64,000 nucleotides of DNA from Pampus argenteus (taxonomy: Eukaryota > Chordata > Actinopteri > Scombriformes > Stromateidae), in assembly GCA_036937835.1 (NCBI GenBank), contig CM072863.1:17410001-17474000 (forward strand). Reading direction: 5' to 3'. The position numbers and the translations under genes are program-made. The notes under the pieces are model-generated. The model did no database searches, was not told the DNA's origin, and saw only the letters and a list, made by a program, of their open reading frames with translations. Below, piece by piece: positions 13,978-24,339 of the stretch. The number at the start of each line of letters is the position of its first letter. Position 1 is the stretch's first letter.

Positions 13978-15091
13978 TTGCTGCTGCCAAATCCAGAAAC
14001 GCCTTGCAGCCATGATGACCAGCTGAGCCCCACACACACCTCTGCCTTCTTCAACACTTTGTCCCCAGGGACACTTGGGCATTTTTGGTGACATGGATGT
14101 TTTGTATAAAAATGTGTGTGTATGTGTGTGAGTGTGAGAAAGAGGGAGAGAGAGAGAGATTATCATGCACATTTATTTTATTTTCTCGCTTATTATTACT
14201 ATGTTATGAGGACATAATCCATATGTGTGAGCTTGAAACCCAGTAGAGGTGACAGCATCGCTGTGACTGATGAGACTCTTTGTCCCTCAAGTCTTAACAA
14301 AAATGAGCTGCATCTGGAGACTACACATACATACGCACACAGGCACACACATGTACACACACATGCACTACTGTGTTCTTTTAATGAGTGTATCAGAGAA
14401 CAAAGCTAATAAAAATGCGCACCATGGCCCGGTCTTTAAAAAAGAGAATAAGAAATGGGCTACTGTGCTGCCATGCGGCATGTCTAATCACTCTTTCACA
14501 CACGGCACATGCACCTTGCATACTGTACAGGACTGGAACACAGATACACACACTAATAAATCAACACAGATATGCACATTGCATACAAATAAATAAATGC
14601 ATGCATGCAAATCTAGAATACACAATATAAATACTGTACATGTCACTGTGGGTCCAACCCTTCAGTTTGCTGTAGAAATGGATCTGACACTGTTTCTGCA
14701 TTTGCATTTCACTTTCTCTGCAGAAGTGCCTCTTCTGCATTCAAACACATCCCCTACTTAACACAGAGTGTATCTGTGTATCATTCTACTAACATAATAT
14801 TTATTTCAATGTATGATCTGATAGTGTTCTGATAGTGCTTTTTTCTTTACCATAATATTTCCTCTCATCCCCTTCACATTTTCTGCCCTCTTACTCTACT
14901 CTCATTTGTCTCTTCCTTGACATCCCATCTTTCTCTCCCTGACCCATCTCTCCTTGATATTGATCTATGTTATTAGTCACACTTCATATTCAAACAGTAC
15001 TGCTGTTCGTTATCCCTGTCTCACTTATCTCATGTACTGTATGTCTTTTCAATCTTTGACTGATTAGTGCTTGTTGTCATTGGTTTGTTCT

Positions 15092-15105
15092 CCACTAGGG
15101 GGCAG
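15092..15105 (+). promoter_or_regulatory. Consensus CTCF-type site
   Basis: CCACTAGGGGGCAG, followed by T, matches the CTCF core CCASYAGRKGGCRSY at every position. It lies in the first large intron, about 0.9 kb upstream of the 5'UTR exon. Weaker CTCF-like matches, with two mismatches each, are near 864 and 25613. Confidence 0.55.
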
Positions 15106-15881
15106 TGGAACCACACTGATGGCTCAGTAGAGGCATCAGGCTTGGTTGGAGCACACACTCCCAGGATGTTTCTAAGCATAACAGTGGACTGAACTGAATA
15201 TCAATGAGTCATGATGAATAATAAAGGTTCGAGGATGGGAGAACATTTTGCTATTAATATGAATCTGTTGTCTTTCATTTAGACCGGGAGTTAGTCCCTT
15301 TGTAAAGGGAGGTGTGATGACACACTTTTACAGTGGGATGGTCATTTACTCTGTGTGTATGTGTGTGTATGTGTGAGTGAGTGTGCAGAAGTGCATATGC
15401 ATCAGAAGCTGTCACTCTGCTGTAATTAGAGAGTCTCTCCTGCTGTCGTCCGACACTGTTTGAATTTACTTTGCAAACATTGTGCGTGCAAATGTACTGT
15501 ATGTATGTGTGTGTGCTTGCGTGTGTGTGCTTGCATGTGTGTGTGTAAAGCATCGACTTGTGTTTATGGCTTATTTGATCATCTGATTTGCTGCCAGTGA
15601 CTGTTTTATCTGGGAGGTTATTATGAGGGTTTTTCTTATGTACACCCATTCTGGAGTTGATTTACACCATTTTACTGTGCTCTTTCAGTGTCTGCTGTCC
15701 ACATCCATCTGTGTGTGTATGTGCATCATAGAGTATGAGAAAAAGAGGAAATCTGTTAGTGTTTGGGAGAGAGAGAGAGAGCTGTGTGTGATGTCTAGAG
15801 TGGGGATCACTTTCAGCCTGGGGGTAGGTGAACCTATTGTAAACAATGGATCTGACAGAATCTAGGCCTTTACATCTCTAC

Positions 15882-15883
<2 letters not shown>

Positions 15884-15925
<42 letters not shown>
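15884..15925. repeat. (GT)21 microsatellite
   Basis: A 42-bp pure GT run that ends 85 bp before the putative 5'UTR exon at 16011. Confidence 0.95.
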
Positions 15926-15926
<1 letters not shown>

Positions 15927-16010
15927 CATACCATGCCACTGGAGGCCACTGAAGAACCCCAGGGCAAACAGGCCTCTCTGACCATGTGTCTTTGTACCTC
16001 ATCTCTCCAG

Positions 16011-16165
16011 GGGCTTCTTCTGGTTGAAGAGAGCAACAGGAGAAGCAGGAGGAAGACGAAGAGGACAAAGAGGAGAGCTGAAGTGTGAGTGAATGCAGCC
16101 ATGGCCTGTACCCCCTGTCCATAGAGGAGCTACTCAGTGGAAGAGAGATCATAGACGACCAACAG
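16011..16165 (+). other. tafa3: Putative 5'UTR exon of the TAFA gene, with two upstream ORFs
   Basis: The exon is bounded by a good acceptor (CTCATCTCTCCAG, ending at 16010) and a good donor (CAACAG|GTGAGA at 16166). It is separated from the coding-start exon by a short 262-nt intron. It holds ATG 16101 (context GCCATGG) with a seven-codon ORF ending in TAG at 16122-16124. It also holds ATG 16093, whose frame crosses the splice and stops at 16430-16432, overlapping the main start codon. The reading frame of the main protein is closed by TAG at 16152, so the exon is untranslated leader. The call rests on splice signals and position, without transcript evidence. Confidence 0.55.
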
Positions 16166-16209
16166 GTGAGATGACATCAAGGCAGGAAATATAACAATAA
16201 AAAATACAT

Positions 16210-16296
16210 CTAGGGCTGAAACTATTGATTATGTTCATTATCAGTTAATCATATTGTTTATATTTTTAATTATTGAATTGTTTAGTCTACAAAATG
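16210..16296 (-). mobile_element. Partial copy of the same interspersed repeat, inside a short TAFA 5'UTR intron
   Basis: The segment starts TAGGGCTGAAACTATTGATT and ends near TTGTTTAGTCTACAAAATG. This mirrors the terminal part of the copy at 59503-59787. It occupies about a third of the 262-nt intron between the 5'UTR exon and the coding-start exon. Confidence 0.5.
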
Positions 16297-16428
16297 CCCA
16301 TCACACAGAGCTACGTTAATAATATTTTTTTTGGGGAAGGCTCTAACCTCTTCTTGTGCCCTCTTCTTCCTCTTCTCCCCCTTTTGCGCCCTCGTGGTTC
16401 CCTCTCTCTCCTCTTTCCCTCTCTTAGG

Positions 16429-16543
16429 ATGAAACTGTGGAGGAGGTCAGCTTGGCCTTTGCAGATGGCCTTCCTAGTTGCCTTGGTGATGCTCTGCTTT
16501 GACCCGGTGTCAGCTGGCAACCGTAACCATCGGGGACCAACAG
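16429..16543 (+). CDS. tafa3: TAFA-family protein, coding exon 1 (start codon and signal peptide)
   Basis: The exon encodes residues 1-38 plus the first base of codon 39. The acceptor (CTCTCTTAG, ending at 16427) follows a long pyrimidine tract and leaves one untranslated base before the ATG. In the spliced message the -3 base is A, and a stop (TAG, 16152-16154) lies in frame upstream in the preceding exon, which fixes this start. The peptide begins M-K-L-W-R-R, has a hydrophobic core at about residues 10-24 (A-F-L-V-A-L-V-M-L), and has a likely signal peptidase site after V-S-A at residue 29. The short linker to residue 38 is N/R/H-rich and not conserved in the family. The donor is CAG|GTACAT, phase 1. 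Reading past the donor gives only a P/T-rich intronic tail that ends at 16620, so that longer frame is not the protein. Confidence 0.93.
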
Positions 16544-17871
16544 GTACATCAGGTCTTGCCCCAGCCCCCCCTCCCCCCCGCCCACATACACATAGCACCT
16601 CCAACACCACAAGAGGTTAATTACACTGTCATTGCAGAGGTACAACACATGTTCCCTGATGCTGCCACTGAGCCATCCCGATCCTGGAGGATGAGACAGG
16701 GACAATTTGCTCTGTCCCTCAGTATGACAGAATGTAATCTAGACAAGACCTTGTTTTGGGCTTGAATGCAAACACACCCCTGTTGAATGATCGAGCCTGT
16801 ACAGACACAAATGGCACTTAAGCTGTCAGGAGCTGTCAACACAAATAGATCAGTGTGAGTGTGATCTGATCTATTCAGAGTAGTTGCAGATATCCAGCAA
16901 TTCAGAGCCATTGTTCTCAAGTGGTCTGATTCTTACTGGTTTAGGGTTGCTATAAAATAGGGAGTATGTCTCATGTAAAAGAGGCCATATAAGCTTCTAA
17001 TCCTCAGGCCCATAATTGCCAGTGCTTACATTAATATGCATAGCTCTGCAGTCCCACTTTCAACCAAAGCACCACTTCACTTATTCCCTGAGAAATCTGT
17101 GAAAAAAGATAGAAAACCATAGCCATCACTGACTTAATTAAGGCCCACAAGCTAAGTCTACTTCACTTTAATTTCCATAAGTCATCGAGACAGACCTCCA
17201 ACCAAAAAATGACCAACACAATCTTATTAATATTACATTAGGGCTGGCTATAGAGACAGTTCTGCTGATTCACAGCATCTTGTGCTGTGAATTGTTGGCG
17301 ACAACCTCCTGAAACACCTTGTCCTCGCACTTAATTATGACAATTTCCTTAATTATGTCTTGGTTTCTTTGCTCTCACTGCTCATGTTTTGCAAGGTGAC
17401 CTTTATGTGCCATCGAAATGCTACCAGCATCCAGTCAGTGCAGTGAGTGATGGTATTAGTTTCCTTTTGATGGAGAGGAGGCAGCCTGCTTACGGCAGGG
17501 ACACTACTAATTGCAGGCCCTGTGTATTGTGAAGGTCAGCATGGGTGCCCACCTACTTCTTATTTTCCTATGGAACAAGATGACTTGCTTCCAAACAGAC
17601 TGGAGCTTTTTATTAGAGGTTTTACTCTAATTGGTGGATGTTTAGGACTTGTTGGCTGTGAATACCAACACAACACAACACAACGACAAACAGACACACA
17701 CAGACACACAGCCGTTTGAGGCTGAAAAATAGTTGGCTGCTAGATACCTTTTCTGTGTTTCTACTTAAGTGTTTTTAGTTAGTTAGGCATTTGTTTGATC
17801 CATATTGCTGTTGATGTACCAGTAGCAGCCACATGGTGGCTCTAGAGATCAAAAAATGCTCTACCAGATTT

Positions 17872-17897
17872 TTTATTTATTTATTTATTTATTTTTA
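17872..17897. repeat. (TTTA)n microsatellite
   Basis: Five to six TTTA units in the intron after coding exon 1. Confidence 0.9.
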
Positions 17898-20800
17898 TCT
17901 TCGTCTCATTTACTCAATGTCATTCTCTGAGGCAATCTTTAATTTTACATAAACTCACCTGAAAAATAATTCTATAATAGTAATGGATCGAATGAATGTC
18001 AACAAACAATGACAGACAATTGTTATTAAATTAATTAGTGTGTATGTGTGTGTGTGTGTCAAGTATAAGTCACCAAAATGTGTACCTGGCTCAAAGTTAT
18101 GGTGTCTCAATAATTTCAGCCCGTGCACACCTGGCATGAAGTTTATATCAGTTTATGTTGTGTTTCACCTGACCTATACCCAAAAAGTACTGGATGCATC
18201 AAAAAATAATGGGAAAACAATTAAAATTAATTAAGATAAATGTGTATATTTTCACATTTTATGGCCCTCGTTACCTGCCATTGGTTAGCAAATAACATGA
18301 AGATGCTCATAGATATAGAGCTTGCACATGAGTGCAGGCAAGATATTGAAATATGTGGCCCAAGACAAAATAACCCCTTTCCTTGTCTCTCTAAGTCCCA
18401 ACTGCCCACATAACATTTAATGTTAAACAGAATGCATATCATTACATTTACAGAAGCACAGACAGCGTTCCCAGAGCCAGATCTGTATAACACTAAGACA
18501 TTAAGCTCACAAAAATAAGCTATTGAATCGATTACTTTTACCTATTATTACCTATTAACTAACACAGAGCAGCAAATATTTCGCCACACTCATCAGATCG
18601 TAATTGCCATTCATTTAGTTTTGCTTTTCATAATAATTACACCAAGCAATTCATAAGCAGGCCACACAATAAACTGTATTCTAGGAGGTGTCAAAGTAAT
18701 CCAATGTAAATAATTCTGCACTTTAATCTCACATGTTGTTTCTTGTTCAAACAGACTTTCTTGCTGGTAAAATCATTAACTATGCACTTAAAGCACTGCT
18801 TCTGAGAAACATTATCCTGTATTTTGACAATGAAATCCCTGGAACTAAAATTCTCTTATGCACGTTTTCTTCTCTTTTTTTGTATGTATGACATGTGATT
18901 ATCTGAGACCAACACTTCAGTTACTGCCTTGCTGGTATAACTGGTATACAGCCATGTGCAAAAGTAACAGTGGATATGACAGCTTTCCATATCTTATTAT
19001 AGCTTGTTTAGCAAACTAATCAATTTATCAGCTACTGGGATTAATTACTAGCCCTGTGCTTCATGATTTAGAAATTGCACAGTCCAACATACCGTTGCAA
19101 CAAGTCTTCCAAATTAACCAACCTGAACCTTTCACCTTGAGCCTGCACTCCAGAATGACCTTATCCCAACCACAAATTATATGTTAAATTCCCAGAAAGA
19201 TCTATTCATGGAGCCTTAGTGGGGCCTCCCGTAGGTACCTTCACTCTTGTGAGGAATAAGATGCTCTTTCTGAAAGTAAAAAAAAAAAAGGTTGTGCTGT
19301 CATAGTCATGGGTGCTTCAGATTGTAGACACAGCTCGTGTGCATCCATGCATTTATATATTTGAGCATACTGTAGTACATTACCTCCGTGTCCTTATGTT
19401 AGGCTGCTTATAAGATGTCTCCTTAAAAAACAATGCTGGCAAGGTCTCAGTGAGCAGGTTTTATTGGGGATAGATTTGTTACGCAGGAGTGCTCAGCCAT
19501 GACCTGTAATGATAATTAGCATAAAGCCGGGTGAGGCCTGATGTGTGCCTGTTAAACACTGATAATGTCAGGAGGATTGATGGGCTGCACAGAACCAGGG
19601 CGAGGAGGAGATGGAGCAAGTGAGGAAAGTGGAGGAGCGTAAGGAAGGGCAAAGAGTGAACTCATGACTGAAAAAAGGGCAAAGAAAGAAAGAAAGGAGG
19701 AAGGATTAGAGATAAAATAGGGAAAAAAAACTAATTGGGCATTTTAGCAAGGTGTAATGTGTATTCAAAGATTTTGAGAGAGGACTTGGCAGGATATTTG
19801 TCATAGTTTCCACCTTGTTCCACGCATCTGATCTTTGTAATCTTGCTCTCTTGAACTGTAAGTCCCATCTATGTTGACTTTGCCTCCTCCGGCAGATTTG
19901 CTAGAGATCTGGTGGATATGCATGTCAGGTATTGACAGCGGAAAGAGACAGCTTTTTGATAAATTGCATGATGCTCCTGCTTGCCTGTGTCTGTCAGAAT
20001 ACATCAATCGCCTGGATAACCCATCAGTTCAAGGTAGCTTGGTTTGTTGGCTGCCCAGCTACTGTTGCCACCCCTCCCACCTCCCTTTTGCCTGCTGCGG
20101 GAATAGAAGCATTTAGCTATGCTTGAGAAGTCTTTTCATCTCAGCGTGTTTACACTCTGCTATATTACAGCTATATTACATTGAGATGGCCATAACAGAA
20201 TGGTTTAAAGGCAACATTGAGACATTAGATACACTGTTGTAGTGTGTGTAGCTGAAGGCAGACTGCTCATCACATGAATCTTAAGCAGATGAGAGGCAGC
20301 AACGCTCTGAACTGGAAGAGGAAAGACAAAACCGCACAGTTGATTTAAATTTTTTAAAATTTGGTTTTACCAGAGCTGACTTTCTTGGATACTGAATATC
20401 TGAAAATCAACTTTTGTACAGAAAGTCACTCCAGTTCCTTCTTATAGGACAAATGTAGAGTTTTCTTTATAATTCAGTATTGCTGTGCTATCCACTAATT
20501 GTTTATGAATATTTTGTTCTAAAAGACCACACATAATTTTTTGAAGCAATTTGAAAATTGAGACAGTTGTGCCGATTTCCATATTTAAACTAAATGTGAA
20601 TAGCTGCAGTTACATGGGTGTTCTGTAATACAACACTATATCAATAACAATATATAGAAATGTTGCATTAAGAGTGCTAACATTATAACATGTTTATTTC
20701 TGGGCAACAATGATTGAGTACCTTGACTATTTAAGGGCACATAATTCATAGCTACACAACTCTTTCAAATGTGTGCATGTGCTTAGAAACACACCCACAC

Positions 20801-22534
20801 TTAGAGGCTCACAAACATATTTGCTTTAGATATAAATTCAGGCACGTATTGACATATCCACCCACTGTATATATTCCATGAAATTAATTAAAAAGCATTA
20901 GTATTTTGACCTTTTCCAGCACATTATCATCGGTGCAGCATGACAAAAGTTTTTCTCTGCATGGGAGAAAATGTCAGCTGTCGGTTATTAAAGTAAAAAA
21001 AAAAGAAGGTCAGAATGACATTGCTATACAACTTCTATTACTGCTTACTTCACTTTCATTCTTTACTCACATTTCTATAATGCCTCACATAAATCTTACC
21101 ACCTCACCACTGGACTGAAGTCAATATTTCTGAAGTCAAATTTTTTGACTTTGCTCTTAGTTATTGAGTTAACAGCAAAACCACAAAGTGAACAGACTCC
21201 TGTGTATTCTGAGGTTGCAGCATGTTTGATTTTTTTTTGTAAACACAAAGATAAAAGAAATCCACATTTTGACATTTGATGTGCTATATAACTTGAAAAG
21301 TAGTTTAAAAGTATCTTATTTTTGCAGGCCATATATATATACCATTTTGCTTCAGTTGGTGATAGTTTCAAGGCAACAAATCATCAGAATAAAAGATGTG
21401 GTTCTGCATGGAATTTGTTGTACTACTTCCTGATGAAGGCCGCACTGGCAGCATCTGAAACATATTGAATGTCCTTTTTTAACTACCCATGAAAGAAGAA
21501 AACATTTTAAATTATTTGCTTGAAAAGCACCTTGGACTCTCTTTTTCATTAAACTGTGACAGTGAACCACAAGAAAAACCCAATGGAGTCATCCTGTCAT
21601 CTTTAAAACACTTTGAAGCATTTCAGACTGACCTCATGCCTCACACCGTCCTGAATTTACCTCATATACTTTAACATGTACTTCATTAAGACCTAAAAAA
21701 GCTGGGCGGACACAAAAAAAGGAGAATAAATGAAGTTCAGGTGGGTTTATCCTCCACATCCTTGCTGCTCAACCTTGCAGCTTTACAGTCTTAGAATACA
21801 AACAGCCTTAGCCCAGGTCTGATGTAGGCAATAAAAGAGAAGAGACCTGTGAACCTTCTGACCTCATTATACCAGCAGGAGGCGAGCCGCTCTTTGTTCT
21901 CTCTCTGCGGTCTGTGTGTCACTGCTTCTCCTCCTCCTGTATGACTCCCTCTTTCTCACTAACAAGCTGCCTATTTCTGAAATGGGGTGCAGCTGATTGA
22001 GCAGTTGGCAAACAGCGCAATACATTTTCAGTAATGATAATGAGGGCACAAAAAAATTGAATCATGTTTGGTTTAGATTTTCATCTTTTTTTTTCTCCGT
22101 ATATCCTTATTTGTTATATTATTGGTCACAGTCATTTATTTATTTCTCCATCGTTATTCAATACTGAAATTGTGATTATTTGTTATAATAAAGCTGCAAT
22201 GACTGTCCTCGTCCCATCAAGTTCTATTCTATTCCCTTCTATTGTAGATTTTTATCATTAAGTGTGCCTGTGTGTGTATGTGTGTGTGTGTGTGCGCGTG
22301 TGCGAGGGGGATCTGGCAGCTGCTCCAGCCTCAGGAGACCCTGAGACAGAGGAGTGAGGGAAATGAAAGTGGAGGGATGATAGCGGAGGGGCACCCTCAG
22401 AGAGCCAGGGATCATTGATGGGCCTCTCTGGAGAAGAGAACAAACAAACTTTAAATCAGAAAGGATGAGAGGGGCCATGGCCCGCAGAAATGGAACCCTC
22501 TATAGATTGTGTGCACTGTGTTTGTGTATTTGCA

Positions 22535-22580
22535 CTCTTGTGTGTGTGTGTGTGTGTGTATGTGTGTGTGTGTGTGTATG
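22535..22580. repeat. (TG)n microsatellite with TA interruptions
   Basis: Two to three TG blocks separated by TATG. A related (TG)n block lies at 22262-22302. Confidence 0.9.
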
Positions 22581-23526
22581 TGCTCGCTTTTGTGTCTGCC
22601 TGCAAAGCTCATTCAGGCTGAGCATGAAAAGTTTCGGAGTCTGGACAAAGTCACGTACATAAATGAAACCTGGGCTTATAGTACAGTAAAACCAAGGTTT
22701 TTCCAGGGCTGTAAAGAGGATTATAGGTAGTAATGTCACCAACAGGGTTTGCTGTGCTCGGGGAAATGGTTCCAGAGACTCTCAGTAGTAACAAGCTTTG
22801 GGAGTAAAGATAAGGCTGCTGGAATCCGTTCACAAGCCATAAGCAAAGATTAGATTTACCAAACATTTTACCCAGCATTCGTGGTTGTCACATTTTCCTT
22901 GTGGTGGCGTTAAAAAAACAAAAAAAAAACATCCTCCTGAGAGATTCATGGGTTTAATGTGTTGAGTAAAATATAACACAAGCATAGACTCTGTAGACAG
23001 TACAAACCTCTAAACATTAACATACAGCATAAGCCTATTCACACACTCACGCATCCTCTCGGTATGTTGTTGTGCGTGTTGAAAACTTGTGAACAAATAA
23101 CAGAACCAACACATGTGACTGATGTGATAATGTTGAGATATCAACTGCTACATACATGAATATCCCTGTGGGTTCTTATAAACAGTATCACTTTTATCTT
23201 GAAGTACTTTTCACACAATTCACTGGCTGAGGTGGTGCAATGAGAGGTTATAAACAATTTGACTGGACAGAAATCATAGTCTTTCAGAAACATCACACAA
23301 ACGCACACTTAAAATACAGATTGTGCCACAGGACTGAAAGCTTTGGGTTAAAATCTAGTTTAAGTCAAGTGTGCTCTTCTGTCCTATTACTGTCAGGAGA
23401 ATGTTATAATTAACCAGACCAAGTTCCCCAGGAAAGTATGAGGATAATCAAGGGAGATTAGAAGCTGTTTGCATGTTGGAGGTGTCAGGTGAAAAGCAAT
23501 TATCCTATATCAGGAACACGCAAGAA

Positions 23527-23560
23527 CACACACACACACACACACACATGCATGCATGTA
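23527..23560. repeat. (CA)n-(TGCA)n microsatellite
   Basis: An ACAC run followed by ATGCATGCATG. Confidence 0.9.
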
Positions 23561-24061
23561 TCCACTTACCCTGAACGCTGATGAGTTATGGCCAGAACCC
23601 ACAATGATTTAAGTGTATCCTATTAATAGGTTACTCTCCACCACATGACTCCCTCATAAGTTTTTTTTTTGTTCAAATTAAGTGGTTTATCTTTTCTAAA
23701 AGAAGTCCAAAGATTTATTTTTTTTAACATTTCCTGCTTTCGTTGTTTCTCTTCTACTGCACACAATGACAACAACGGAGCCGCCTCTGTGACAAAGTTA
23801 ATGGGGGCACTGGGCTGAGAATGAAAGCAAGCAAACTATCACTAAGGAGTATTTATGAATCGAAGAATACAAGACTGAAGGAAGCTCAAGACTTTACACA
23901 AGAGTAAACTATTCATTAGATTTCTTTTAATCCTCAAAGTGGCTGGCGAGGTGTACATATTATAGGTATTTTCATCATGTGAATTTAAATTTGATTTTAG
24001 TGCCAACAAACCATCAAAACACAAATAAGCCTCTCTAAGATTCTTTGAATTTGTATAATAA

Positions 24062-24067
24062 TCCTTG

Positions 24068-24148
<81 letters not shown>

Positions 24149-24181
24149 CTCTGTCTCTGTCTCTCTGTCTCTGTCTGTCTC
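24062..24181 (+). repeat. (CT)n-rich, adenine-free tract abutting the coding exon 2 acceptor
   Basis: The tract is about 120 nt of CT repeat with TGT interruptions and contains no A at all. It serves as an extreme polypyrimidine tract for the TAFA coding exon 2 acceptor at 24182-24183. The complementary strand is a long GA-rich purine run. Repeat length is probably polymorphic. Confidence 0.9.
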
Positions 24182-24183
24182 AG

Positions 24184-24339
24184 TCTCATACCAGGTGAAA
24201 CAGGGGACATGTGAGGTTGTGGCTATCCATCGCTGCTGTAATAAGAATAAGATTGAGGAGCGATCACAAACCGTCAAGTGTTCCTGTTTCCCTGGGCAGG
24301 TTGCTGGTACCACCAGGGCCAGACCCTCCTGTGTGGAAG
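24184..24339 (+). CDS. tafa3: TAFA-family protein, coding exon 2 (core cysteine domain)
   Basis: The exon encodes residues 39-90 plus one base of codon 91 and is the family signature exon. Recognisable blocks are K-Q-G-T-C-E-V-V (about 44-51), H-R-C-C-N-K-N (54-60), I-E-E-R-S-Q-T-V-K-C-S-C-F-P-G-Q (62-77), V-A-G-T-T-R (78-83) and P-S-C-V-E (86-90). Six of the ten cysteines lie here (C48, C56, C57, C71, C73, C88). The acceptor is TCTCAG at 24178-24183, immediately after a long CT repeat. The donor is GAAG|GTAAAG, phase 1. Entry and exit phases match the flanking coding exons, and no frameshift or stop interrupts the exon. It is the best conserved part of the gene and by itself establishes the family. 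Confidence 0.97.

Larger units (their letters stand above)
4389..16010 (+). other. tafa3: First large intron of the TAFA gene (inferred)
   Basis: Holds the downstream CpG-rich block at 4740-5160, most of the window's microsatellites and the consensus CTCF site. ORFs in this interval are repeat-derived (Thr/His/Val/Cys strings) or short. No additional coding exon is recognised. Confidence 0.45.
16544..24183 (+). other. tafa3: TAFA intron between coding exons 1 and 2
   Basis: A phase 1 intron of 7640 nt. Contains (TTTA)n, (TG)n and (CA)n repeats and ends in the 120-nt adenine-free CT tract. No other gene is seen on either strand. Confidence 0.9.

Noticed and set aside
16544..16620. Continuation of the TAFA start exon into a proline/threonine-rich tail
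   Set aside because: A donor lies at 16544 and the family continues in the exon at 24184. The tail is intronic read-through.
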